NCBI GenBank assembly: GCA_973895155.1
Contig: OZ316897.1
Location: 15,376,001-15,440,000 of the forward strand
From: Marsupella aquatica
Taxonomy: Eukaryota; Marchantiophyta
Reading direction: 5' to 3'
DNA: 64,000 bases
Shown: positions 20,331 to 31,491 of the stretch, in pieces
How the letters are laid out: every line of letters starts with the position of its first letter
How positions within the stretch are numbered: position 1 is the stretch's first letter
Notes under the pieces: model-generated
Seen by the model: only the letters and a program-made list of their open reading frames with translations
The model's database searches: none
Told to the model about the DNA's origin: nothing
Program-made: the position numbers and the translations under genes

Positions 20331-22260
20331 CAGGTACAACAGTACCTGCCTTGTGCATTGGATACCGGGCCACCAGATACCGGGCCTGTACCTGATTTCT
20401 TCATTTCCCTCCCCCCTTTTTTCTTCGTTTTATTGGTTCCATATTTACAGGTTTGAATTTTTCTCACGCAAAAGTACACTCCAAATTTGAATGATGACCA
20501 CACCATTTTTTGGCGCAACTGTGTATTATAGTTTAGGATCAGTGCCCAAGGGCAAAAAATGCCCAACTGGGAGACATGATCCCAATGGCAAAGCAACCCA
20601 ATGAAGGGGAGGAAAACTTTAGTCAAAGAGTACCTGACATTCATGACATTCAGGTGGAGTGGGTACTCAATATGCCTTAGTTTTTAGTAAATTAATCTGG
20701 CACCATTGGCTGCACTTGGCTTTACAAGACCTTGGAGGCAATAAAATGATTCAAAAAATGCTTTTAGTCCCGGGACACTATATTTAGTGTGTACAATGGC
20801 CCTCCAGTTTGCTTTGTTGAAGAAAAACTGGGAAGAAAACTCCCAAGTGCCCCCTACTTCTTGTAAAGTCCTCCTTAGTTGAGCTGAAACCGCTTTGGAC
20901 AATTTCTCTTTGTATTTGCTGTACATCTTATAAGACAGAATCATAGAGGCATATTTATAAACATTTCATAGCACTCATTTCCCACAGGGTATTATCGGAG
21001 AAGAATGCAAATCAAGATTTGGATCAACTCAGTACTGACTAAGCGTCTCCTCTACTGTTACTAGAATTTGTAATGCTGGCAGATGTGTTATGAAGATTCC
21101 CAGTCTAAAAAAAGCTAACTGCCGCTGGCATGAACCAGCTTTTTGAAAATATTCTCAATGGGTTAAGTATATACTAACCTTCCATGGCATTGTAGGCTAC
21201 AATGCCCCAAAAATAAGGCCTTTAGCCCAAGTTCTGAGTGACTGTTAATGCCATATTGCTATGATATATACGGGGATATATAACACAGAGTTAATACACT
21301 TTAATCTCTGAAAGATTTATTTTCTGTTTCCCCTTTCTTCTCACTTGGAGACAGACCCAAATCTCATGCAAGTTCAGATTTTACTTTAGTTACCAAGAGA
21401 CTAGTAAAGGAAATTCCCAAAATGCCCTTCCATTGCTTGTGATGGGCATTCTCTTCCATAAAGTAAAACATTATACAAAGAGATCTTGCAGGGGATTACT
21501 AGGCTGTGTCTGGAATGTGAGAACAAGCTAAACAGCAGCAGCCGGGACGTGTTTTCAAACATTTCAGATGCAGGTTATGAACTAGAATTTGAGTGAATAT
21601 AGAGGTAAATATTGTACAATGCAACGTCAGAGAGAACCGGTGTACAACCCAGTAATAGATAATGGCACATAGATCCATGGTTCACCCTGTCTGGGTTACG
21701 TCCACCATTTAGAAATAAATAACTATATACAATCACAATACATCCGCCATATCCTAGTAATCTCACAAGCTGCTCTACCATAAATCTTTTCTTTCGCTCC
21801 CTCTTTCACTTTCAGTCCTTCACCCCTGAAATTAGTATATAAGTATTACTTAAGTATACCCCCTTCCCACTAAATAAATCTAGTTACCTCAGCACATTTA
21901 ACCATTAATAGTTAAATTTCTCTCTAGTTAACCTGATTAACTGGGTCGTACAGTTAAGTACGATATATTAACATAGAACCCTGGCCACAGATCAGTTTTC
22001 TTGTGCATTTTTGTCCAGAAAAAGGTCATCCAACTATAAAATTTTGCACACAGGACTACGCAAATTTAGTAACACTGAGTACAAATGGTTACCCACCAAT
22101 AACCATTGTTCCACACAAAAGTTTCAGTTATTAGCACCCAAGCTCGTCGGGTGTTTAGGGTGATTGTAAATCACATGGGGTGTTTCTATTTATAACCACC
22201 CTCAGGCAGGGCTTAGGCAACTGAGTATGTTCCTGAGTAGCTTCCTTCACAAAGACATAC
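20331..22260. other. Intergenic, no supportable gene
   Basis: An 86-codon minus-strand frame at 20684-20944 lacks a recognisable family or splice context. The segment 20545-20600 (CCCAACTGGGAGACATGATC...) resembles 56305-56360, suggesting an old dispersed repeat. The rest is AT-rich sequence without visible structure. Confidence 0.45.
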
Positions 22261-22424
22261 TTGAGGGACCCCTAAATTTGAAAACTAAGTATTACTTGAT
22301 GGACCCTAGGAGGCCCTTTGAGGTTTTGGGTATGTTGATTCAAGGTCCATCAACGGCCTAGATGACTACTCGGATGACTCTTGGGGTCCATCAAGTAACA
22401 CTTTGTATTTTGGGGGTCCATCAA
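22261..22424. mobile_element. MITE with about 45-bp terminal inverted repeats (family 1, copy 1)
   Basis: The left arm begins TTGAGGGACCCCTAAA and contains TATTACTTGATGGACCC. The right arm, read in reverse complement, begins TTGATGGACCCCCAAA and contains TGTTACTTGATGGACCC. With one more base on each side the element is flanked by TA on both sides, compatible with a TA target duplication. The core GGTCCATCAACGGCCTAGAT matches the copy near 50 kb. There is no coding capacity. Confidence 0.75.
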
Positions 22425-23189
22425 CTATATCCCTTCCCCTCTTCAACACCTCTTGATAGGGTGGTATCAGGAGTAAGTTGTCCTTGTATTTTAGCTTGCA
22501 GGGCCATAATTGTGCTCCCCCTATTTCTTCAAGTCTCCACAATATCCTGTTTTCCTTCAAACAAATAAAGTGGTGCCGTCTGTAGAAATTTCTGAATAAG
22601 CTTGATTAACCCACGAGGGGGTGGCGTAATATATATGCAGAGAGCACAAGTCCGTTGAGCACCTGGGAGAGGATTGACTCAGATGCCAAGTCGGCCCTGG
22701 GGTTGCCAGGCAGGAGCAACAAGTGGCAACGGGCGGTGAGTGTCCTAAACAGAATTTGTCCCAAGCAACTAATGGGCAACCTTCAGTTGGTCTATCTACC
22801 AATATATTACATCACTAATTGAATGGTAGATTAATTACATCTAAGTCGCGGCAACTAAAAGAGTTTAGCATGATGACGGGAACAAAGATGGATTAATTAC
22901 ATCTAAGTGGTGGCAACTAAAAGAGTTTAGCATGATGACGGGAACAAAGATGGACACTGTATGTCCCAGAACTTTCAAAACTCTCTCCATGGATTTTTAA
23001 ATTCATTCATAGTCTTGTACTCTCTGACTTTTTTGGCGTGGCAATTTTGGGTCTCACTGGTCGTATGCCAAACTTAACGTCACCATTGGAAAGGTGCACA
23101 GAGTGAGGAATGACCGCTTTGTCAATTTCTCAACAGATGCACACATTTGTGACTCGCTGCCCTTGTGTTAATCTTGATTGATTCTTTGT
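22425..23189. other. Intergenic, no gene seen
   Basis: Apart from the 62-bp tandem repeat listed separately, nothing is recognised between the MITE and duplication copy B. Confidence 0.45.
22829..22952 (+). repeat. 62-bp tandem duplication
   Basis: GATTAATTACATCTAAGT begins at 22829 and again at 22891. The two 62-bp units differ at only a few positions, so the event is recent. Confidence 0.9.
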
Positions 23190-23489
23190 AGAGAATGGTT
23201 TCAGATTCAGTACTGCAGTCCTCAATTATACCATTAATCAACGAAAATAATGGATACTGGGATTGTGGTCATTACAGGGATATGTAAACAACCCGAACAG
23301 GGAGCCTTTTTATTGTCTGGACAATTTCTTGACTACATTCTGCAATGTGATGCGAGCTAGTTTAAATGAAGAGAAGGACGCTCCGCATATACAGCTCAAG
23401 ATCTTGTACAGGGGCTAGGACCCCAACTTGTCTGTCAAACTCTCGGAGCGCTTTCGAAAGTCTCTCGGGGTAACCAAATAGATACTCGC

Positions 23490-26217
23490 TTAATCACTCA
23501 GCTTGTAATTTTTCACGCTGGGTATTGAGAACAAGGAGTTCCACCAGCTAAGCTTCTGGGCATTTCGAGTAACCCCCATATCCTTACATAGTGTGTCATA
23601 GTGCCATATTACAACTGAGCCTATACATGGTCGCTTGTAAAGGGGAGTAGCACTCTTCTTACATTGCCACCATTTTGCCATATCGACCTCCATCGTTGCA
23701 TGATCCGGCAGACTGAATTGGCCTCGTATCAGGTGCGCTAGCCACACAGCTCCTAGCTCAGCAGAATTGGTGGTGGTAAGCCCCTCATGATACCCCAGAA
23801 AAGCCATACCTGGAATTTTTGGGTGCACCAGTCCTCTGTAAAGCATTCCACCCATCATTCTCAGGTTGCTGACACCGACTGATGCATCCAACTAAGAGAA
23901 AACTTGGACATGAAAGCAAGCCAGCAGATGTGGGCTCCGCAGTAAAACAAATCCAAATGTCGAGGATACACTATGTGCTTCCTCCACTACAAGTGATTAT
24001 AACAGAACATATCCAAGTGTCGAGGATACACTATGTGCTTCGTCATCTAGAAGTGATTATAACAGAACAGGTATCTTGGAAACAAGACTCTCTCACAACT
24101 AGCAGGCAGATTCCCACACAGTTGACGAAAACCGAATGAGCGGCCTTTCCATCATCCACAATGAAGTCATTAAAATGGACATACCTGTAAAGAGATATTG
24201 TATCTTCTTTCTCGAACACAAATTCTCTGGCAGCTATAGGAAGAATCGCCTTCAACTTTTCTTGGGCATTATACCCAGTGCATAGAAGAACAACGTCTGC
24301 CTCAACTTTCTTTCCATCTGCTAGAACGACACCTTGAGGATAGAAGCTGAACGAAGGGGTCTTCACTAGTCCAATGTGGCCCTTCTCCAAGTGTGGTACA
24401 AAACCGACAGGCAGTGACGGTATCATGCAGCCGGAGATGTCCTCAATTAAGGAATGGTCGGGGAGTATTCCAAACTTGGATAGAGGCAACTGATTTCGAA
24501 TGTTGTATTCCACCGTCTTCCACATAACCCATCTCTGTCCACCAATCGCAGCAATTTATTAATGAAAGTACCAAAACCGGGAGGCTCTTCAACTGAATTT
24601 CTGGACAAGGAAGGCGACGAAACGATAAAGTAGCAGCCAAATTGTGCAAAATGTCCTTCAATTATAATACTACAGACTCAGCTGGTATTCTGCACAGCAA
24701 CGAGGACTAAAAAAAGTTAGAGATTTCAACAAAGTGAAAAGAGCAGTTCAACTCACCAACGGACGGAAAATAATTTGCATAAATCGTTGGAGGATCCCTT
24801 GGTTTGGTTTCGGAGTAAACCATTCGCCGAATCGGGTGAAGGACAGGAACAGAAATGGAATATACCCAAAAGCCATTGGCATTTTATGGGGAAGTATCCA
24901 GTGGGTGCGCCTGAAAAGCAGTGTGCAGGTTCCTCCAGAGGTATCTGTGACCAGAATGGAGCATCGTATTCGCGTCAACATGAGATAGTTTCATAAATGA
25001 TACTGTTTGACCACAAAAATTGTACAGCAGCAAATGGCAGCCACCACAAAACGAAGAGACAAATGGGACATTCCCCTTGTACTAAAGCTTCCTTCAAACA
25101 GCGACCAGCTGTCGCTGTTTGAGACTTTTGAAAACAACAGAAAACCCAAACCACAAATTTTCGTAATTTCTGGTTAATTCCGAATACGAATGATAATACG
25201 GCGAAATTGAGAATCGCTGACCTTCGATGGCATTGGCGACCTCCATTACAATATCCAGGGCAGTCTTTCCATATCCCACGACGACCACCTTTTTCCCATG
25301 AAGTAATTCACTTGACTTCTCTGGACCTAGAGAAGAGTACTCCAATGAGTGTAAGACTTGCCCCGAGAAAGCCTCAGGGCCTTCCTTTGCAGGAAACAAC
25401 GGCACGCTGGGGACATCTCCAAAGGCACCACAACAAATTACCAGAAACTCGAACTCGTAACACTGCACTACACCCAAATCTGTGAGCGACAACCCCGGCC
25501 CAGAGTTGCATCAATCTCATAGGTCCAGGAATATAAAACAAGACCGAGTTCTATTTCGTGACACAATTGATTCTGCGAGGGTGTTGCACGAAGGTGGAAA
25601 AGAACAACGTGTGAAATTTGTCAGTGGCAATTATTTCGCCTTGGAATGATATCACTTAGATCTCACGTGAAAGGACGAGAAGCTCACAATCTTAAAGTAT
25701 ACAGATTTCTCACCTCTTCAGAGAATTCAGGAGAATCACTGGAATCCAGGATCGTTTTCCTTACTCGGACCTCCCACAGTGTACTGTTCACATCGTTCGA
25801 AGCCAAATCTTCGCCAGTAGTCACGTTCCGGCTTTTCCTCGTCAATCCATCAGCCTCGGCATCCCAGCCATTATCTGTTGCCACGGAATTGCCCCGCCTA
25901 AACTGCACTACCTGGCAGTTGAATTGAATCTTGTCCAGCAGCCCGAATTGCTGACTATAACCCTCAAGATATTCCATCACATCCTGGTGCATGGGATGAT
26001 TACGGGCAGACTCTGGCCAGGGGAAATCTGAGTACTCGAACAGTCTTCTGGAGTTCTGCAGAGCTGTGGAAGCGTAAGTTTGTCTCCAAAGGCCACCAAT
26101 CCCACACTTGGCTTCCAAAACCGTGACATTGAGACCTCGCTGAGAAAAGTGCTTGCAAGCAGCCAGCCCAGACACGCCTGCTCCTATAATGCCCACTCTC
26201 GGACCTCCTTCTTTCAT
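23490..26217 (-). CDS. Flavin-dependent monooxygenase, copy B (N-terminus altered)
   Basis: Exons 26217-25714, 25462-25222, 24944-24757, 24534-24185 and 23859-23490 join in phase to about 550 codons. All junctions and exon lengths match copy A. GIIGAGVSG, the FMO fingerprint FSGQVLHSLEY, GYGKTA and CTGY are intact. The ATG that starts copy A is present at the matching site, but a net gain of four bases just after it puts it out of frame and leads to early termination. The frame can still start at ATG 26217 (MKEGGPRVGIIGAG), only about six residues before the FAD motif. The gene may be functional with a shorter N-terminus, or a young pseudogene. Confidence 0.75.
23951..24070 (-). repeat. 60-bp tandem duplication in intron 4 of FMO B
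   Basis: Units at 23951-24010 and 24011-24070 share ATCCAA(A/G)TGTCGAGGATAC and the ending AAGTGATTATAACAGAACA. Copy A has only one degenerate version at the same place. Confidence 0.9.
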
Positions 26218-26870
26218 CCTGCCCAGACTGCTATCCTCTCCAGGCTTCCCCTTCAGCTCTGCAGTCACTGGCAATTAATGCTGCAACCATCCGAAATCCT
26301 CGTTTGGCATGTGAAATTGTCCTTCAAAACTCTCGTTTCTCCTGAATTGGATGCACGATCTGACAAATTCAAGTTGAGGCATAGCAAGGAAATCTAATCC
26401 GACCCGTCTACTGGAGAACTTCGTCACACAGATTTGTAGTTTAAAGAATCTCATTGATATCAAGCTTTATTGCCAAATGGAGAGAATTGACTTGAGAGAG
26501 AGTGAAACAGAACCTACTGTAGGGAAAGACAGGTCTAAATACGTATGTTTCAATAAAAGTGAGTATACAGTGGGACTAGAACGTGACGGCGTTGGCGTCT
26601 ACAGTTACAGATTGGGGTCCTTTGTATCTACGGCGGCTAATTATGTCAGGCCATCATTTATCCATCGATAGAGAAGAGCGCGAGCGATTCTTAGGACTCT
26701 TCTGAGATTGGTCGTTACCAGGAAAGTCAAGGATGCTGCACAGTCTATCATTCAGGCTAGTTTTGAAATACGTTGAGGGTGTCAATCACGGATGTCTCAC
26801 CTGCTACTCTTGTAATAAAGAGGCTTTTTGGAAAAAGGTGGCAAGGTGGGCCTTCAAAGGTAGCGAAAAT

Positions 26871-27325
26871 GATAAGCTTGCACAACGGCAACAAAAACCC
26901 TCTTTGTTTTGTTTTGTTTTGTTTTGTTGACTTGGCTCTACGTACCAGGCTTTTCAATTTGGTGTTTGGTATTTTATTTTTCTTTAGTGGTTGTTGGGGC
27001 CTTTGGGAGTTTTTGGCTCTTGGGGTTTCTTGCTCTTTGGTCTTCTGGTGTTTTTTTTTACTTTGTTGTGTTTCCTTTATTGGGTTGCTTGTTTTTGGGT
27101 GACTTTTGGGGTTTTTGACTCTTTGGTCTTAAGGGTTTTCTCCTTGTTTTCTCCCCATTATTGTCTTATTGGGATTTCCCCAATTATGGTATTTAGCTAA
27201 TGTTTTAATAGCCGTTATTGATACTCATTATTATGGGGCTATTATTGCCCACAATGCACTAAAAGGGAATTAATACACATGAAGCTCTAAAAGATTTAAC
27301 TGTTTTGAGTGAAAGTAGTGTAAAA
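26871..27325. other. Intergenic, T- and TG-rich, no gene
   Basis: A TTTTG microsatellite (about 26904-26930) is followed by T-rich low-complexity sequence, then a loose inverted pair AATAGCC...GGGCTATT near 27210-27245. No coding frame is supported. The CACTA left end begins directly after. Confidence 0.45.
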
Positions 27326-27677
27326 CACTAGTGGAAAATAGTGTCCTTAATGACTAGAACGAGGACTGACAAACGAGTCATATGTACCAATATATGACTA
27401 GAGCGTTTCTGTCATACCTGCCTCGTCTTTTAGGACAGTCAATTAAGACAAATGACTAAAACTCTCACCAGTCATTTATGGTAGTCCTAAATGATACAAT
27501 ATTTTTGAAATGACATGTTGTCCTAAATGACTGAATGAACGGCCATCAGTCATTTAGGCATGTCTTTAATGACACATATTTAAACAAATCATATTACAAC
27601 ATGTGGCAACTACGCACGGTTGTCATTATATGTCATTTCAGACATGTCATAAATGACACAATAATAAATCATTTAAG
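27326..27677. repeat. CACTA left terminus and subterminal repeats
   Basis: After the terminal CACTAGTGGAAAAT, the words GTCATTTA, TAAATGAC and GACATGT occur in both orientations about a dozen times in 330 bp. In En/Spm such subterminal words are the binding sites of the TNPA protein. Confidence 0.8.
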
Positions 27678-28052
27678 GTGTCATTTAGTGTGTCATTGAA
27701 GGTGTCGTACATGGTGTCATTAAAAATGTCATATAATGTGTCATACAAGGTGTCATTGAGGGTGTCATATAGGGTGTCATTGAGGGTGTCATACAAGGTG
27801 TCATTGAGGGTGTCAATAGGGTGTCATTGAGGGTGTCATACATGGTGTCATTGAGGGTGTCATATATGGTGTCATTGAGGGTGTCATACATGGTGTCATT
27901 GAGGGTGTCATACATGGTGTCATACATGGTGTCATACAGGGTGTCATACAGGGTGTCATTGAGGGTGTCATACAGGGTGTCATACAGGGTGTCATATAGG
28001 GTGTCATTGAGGATGTCATTGAGGATGTCATTGAGGGTGTCATACAAGGTGC
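27678..28052 (+). repeat. 12-bp minisatellite, about 30 copies (GGTGTCATTGAG / GGTGTCATACAT)
   Basis: Units are almost all exactly 12 bp, alternating GGTGTCATTGAG with GGTGTCATACA(T/A/G). Because 12 is a multiple of three, all frames stay open and give spurious Met-Thr-Pro and Val-Ser proteins on both strands. The GTCAT core matches the subterminal word of the surrounding CACTA element, so this may be an amplified transposase binding site. Confidence 0.9.
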
Positions 28053-28411
28053 TTTTAAGTAATGTTATTTGGGATGTATCTAAGAAGAGCTCATAGTTAT
28101 ATTTAAAATCACATACAATGAATCCACTTAAAACTCTAAACAAATACATCACTTTGCGCATCATCATTGTATTCAGAAATTCACACTCCAACATTCACAA
28201 GCTCTAATATAGAATAATTGAAAAAACAGAAGTCATCATTGTATTCAGAAATTCACATTCCAACATTCACAAGCTCTAGTATAGAACAATTGAAAAAACA
28301 TAAGTCTTTATGATAAAGCGATAGAAAGTACACATTTTTCACTCGCATGAGTGAAACAATGGTAACCAAAATATTCAAAAATTCTCTATTCTACATGATC
28401 AGAGAAAATGT

Positions 28412-31395
28412 TCAACACTTCCGAAGAAACCTAGCATTCCACAATGTATTCATTCCTAACACATTCCGTAAGCAGAGTTGTTTCTCTTCTTTGTTGGGCA
28501 TTGGCAATGCTGCATCACCACAATACACTGCCTTAACTGATACTCGCACCCAAGGACTCTCAATCATGACACAATGAAATTTATCCTCTCCTGGTAACCC
28601 TGTCACTTCACCTCTAGCAACAACTGTAGAGCGATCCACAACGCTTCGTACTTCTACAGCATCTCCTTTTGAAAACTGCCACACAAAATTGTTAGGATAA
28701 AATACTGTCTTGTAGTACTGATTTGGGCATATTATCAATTTAAGAACATAAGCCAACTGAAAACAAATTCACCTTTGCTGCTGGATTTGGGGAGAGAACT
28801 GGTCCTCGTTCACTAGGTGAGATAGTGATAGGGGTTGATTTCTTGAATCTCTTTGAAGGCCTAGGTGGCGTAGCCTCTTGTTCCTGAATTGCATTTGACA
28901 CTATCTGTTCATCTGTGACAGCAATCTCATCACTTTCACCATTACCAATGCTGCTTTGTACAACGCAAGGTTCCTGCAGTGCTCCCAAATTTGCTTCTCC
29001 CATACTTGGCTTTGGCTTCTGCCTTGTTAAAGTATCTGATTTCTCTCGCTGTGATACAGGATTCTCCCCTGAAGAAGCTACCACAAAACCAAACAATGAA
29101 TGCTTAGAAAACTTCAATCTAAATTGAAAAATAAACTATTGCATATGTAATATGTTTAGAGTATTAGTTTGTATGTTCTTACCATCACTATCACCTGAGA
29201 AAGTAAGAGAACGTTTCCTGCTACTACCTTTAGGCTCAATCACCACCTTAGTAGCAATTGCATTTGATAATTGCATATGAAACTGATTTTGTTGATTTTG
29301 TGCAATGAAAGAGGTCATCATAGATGTCAAATTGTCCACTTTGAACTCAAGCTTGGTTAAATTCTCCATAGACTGTTCAAGCTTGAATAATCGAGTTGGT
29401 TCCTCAATTGTAGTTTCCCTGGACAGTGGAGTCTACATACACAAAGACACCATACAATGTCAATCATCAATGATAATTTGAACATCATGGATAACTGATA
29501 ATCAAAATTGAATATATACACAGGTTTTCATTACATACCACTGATCCATGTGCAGATCCAATTCCAACAAAACTACTGCCTCGATGTTCACCATTGCCCA
29601 TAGATGGACTGATCTGCACTGGGGGGACTGGACTACTAGACACAAGTTTTGATATAACAGAGCTCGTCATTCCTTTTGCTTTCTGGAAACACATAATCAC
29701 ATTCAAAGCAATTGAAATATTTAATTAAAACTCATCATGTCATTGTTTATTCCTATACTAGATAAACACTTCAATTCAAATGACAGTCTAGACCTGCAGT
29801 GAGATGGACCATCTGAAGATTCTTACCAATCTTTTTTCTGCTCCAACAGCCCCTCCTCTTCCAAAATGCTCTTTGTTCACCACTTCTACCCTCCTTGCTT
29901 TCATCACAGCACTCCTTGCAAGCAAAGCAGGACTATCAAAATGATCCACCAGTCGTGCCCATTTCAACGGGTCAACATATTGAGGTCCTGGTTTGGAGCG
30001 ATCACGTTTACATACATCCTTCCAATAAGTATTTAGTTTGTGACGTTCTCTTTTCAATAATGTCCGACAGTGACTAATAAATTTCTTGTCAGACACTGAC
30101 TGCTTATCTAGATACTCCCAATCTACCTCCATCAATTTCTGCACATCCTCAATTATGTTTGGATCTTGTTTGTTCCAATCAGGTTCTGATACATCAAAAA
30201 GCCTCAAGACATTAGCACGTAGCTCCTCCATCCAATATGGTTTATTAGGATGAGAATCATCAATATCATTGTCATGAATCTGAAAAAAACACCATAAATG
30301 ATAGTCATCAACATTGGAAATGAAATAAACACCCAATTGCTTCTGAGTACACAAACTGTAGGCCACAAATGTGAAATGTGCAATGAAAATCTTACCGTTA
30401 TCAATTTTCCCTTCTTATTGTCAGCCCTTCGGTTCTCTGGAATTGTTTTTTGGCTTGCCTAGATTCCCTGCGTTGCTCAGTTGTAGTCTTTCTTCCCTCT
30501 ACAGACACAATGAGCATCCAATATTGATCATCCACTATTGCAAAATGAGGGACAAGAAATATTACAATATAATAGGAGGATGCTTCATTGAATTTGACTT
30601 ACCTGAACCCTGACTAAATGTCACTACTGTAGAGTGTCCAGATTTCCCAATCGATGCTGATGGAACCACCACTATACGCATGCAAACCACTGGAGTTATG
30701 AATCCAACATTCATATAGATCAACATTGAAAAATACATTGAAAATCTTTGAAATTACTTACATTCAAATAGCTGGCCAGTCACAGGGTCTTTGTAACATT
30801 GCACCATGCCACTCATGGAAGGTCCAATCTTTGTAGGGGTTTCTTTTGCATCTACCAAGCTCTTAGATGGAGGTTGCAGATGTTCCTGTCCAGATCAAGT
30901 TAAAACCAATGTTATTAAACATAATCACTACCAATGTCTATAGTTTCCTCATAATGTTGGTGAAATGTAATAGGAATCTCACCTTGGATGAACTTTCTGG
31001 TTTCTCATCTTCACTGTACTCAGCATCAGTGTCATAATCTGATTCAGAGCCCTCATCACCAGACTTTGCCATACTCACTGAGGCAATTCTTGATAGTCTT
31101 GAGCTCTGTCTCCTCTGTGTGGTAACCTCACTTATAGGAGTTCGACGTGCACTTGTTTTCTTCTTGCGCCCTACGATCTGTGTTGCACCCAGTCTACATC
31201 AGAGAATATCAATGAATTAATGACAAGTACCAAAAACCAACTCATATTGCTGATGAGCAATATTAACACATCTTTGCACATTCAAAACAACATGCAAGAT
31301 TATACTCACATGAAATTGAAATTTTCTCCAAATATTTCTCTGAATTTTCTATTGTTGTCTGCTACCTTCTTATTTCGTTCCTCCTCATATGGAGG
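28412..31395 (-). pseudogene. TNPA-like gene of the CACTA element (plant Transposase_24 type)
   Basis: At least eight minus-strand exons are visible with GT-AG borders and matching phase. Examples are 29077-28773 and the last exon, 28675-28412. The central exon (about 30280-29830) carries the plant Ptta/En/Spm signature: W-K-D-x5-R-S-K, the W-A-R-L-V-D-x-F segment and GRGGAVGAEKR. It is followed by a Glu/Gln-rich, probably coiled-coil segment (29370-29180) and a C-terminal domain with VARGEVTG and ALPMP. TNPA proteins bind subterminal repeats and help transposition. The T-run at 30446-30451 (A-run in the gene) needs a one-base change to join its exon in frame, so this copy is broken or has a base error. 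The 5' exon is not identified. Confidence 0.72.
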
Positions 31396-31491
31396 TATTC
31401 GCTGCATTCACTGCTAGACCATGGCATGCCATGTTAGTATAATCCCACTCCCAACCAAATGAAACCGGACTGTACAGTATCTTCAAATCAT

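Larger units (their letters stand above)
23190..26870. repeat. Segmental duplication, copy B (contains FMO B)
   Basis: Counterpart of 14080-17600. Copy B has an extra stretch of roughly 170 bp near 26510-26670 in the upstream flank and a 60-bp tandem repeat in intron 4. The last recognisable homology to copy A is the GAGGGTGTC...CTACTCT and GTGGGCCTTC words near 26770-26860. Confidence 0.82.

Noticed and set aside
26215-26274. TTG at 26274 as the start of FMO copy B
   Set aside because: Non-ATG start immediately after an in-frame stop. ATG 26217 is the first proper start in frame.
27685-28194. Long open frames with Met-Thr-Pro and Val-Ser repeats on both strands
   Set aside because: They are by-products of the 12-bp minisatellite, whose unit is a multiple of three and keeps every frame open.
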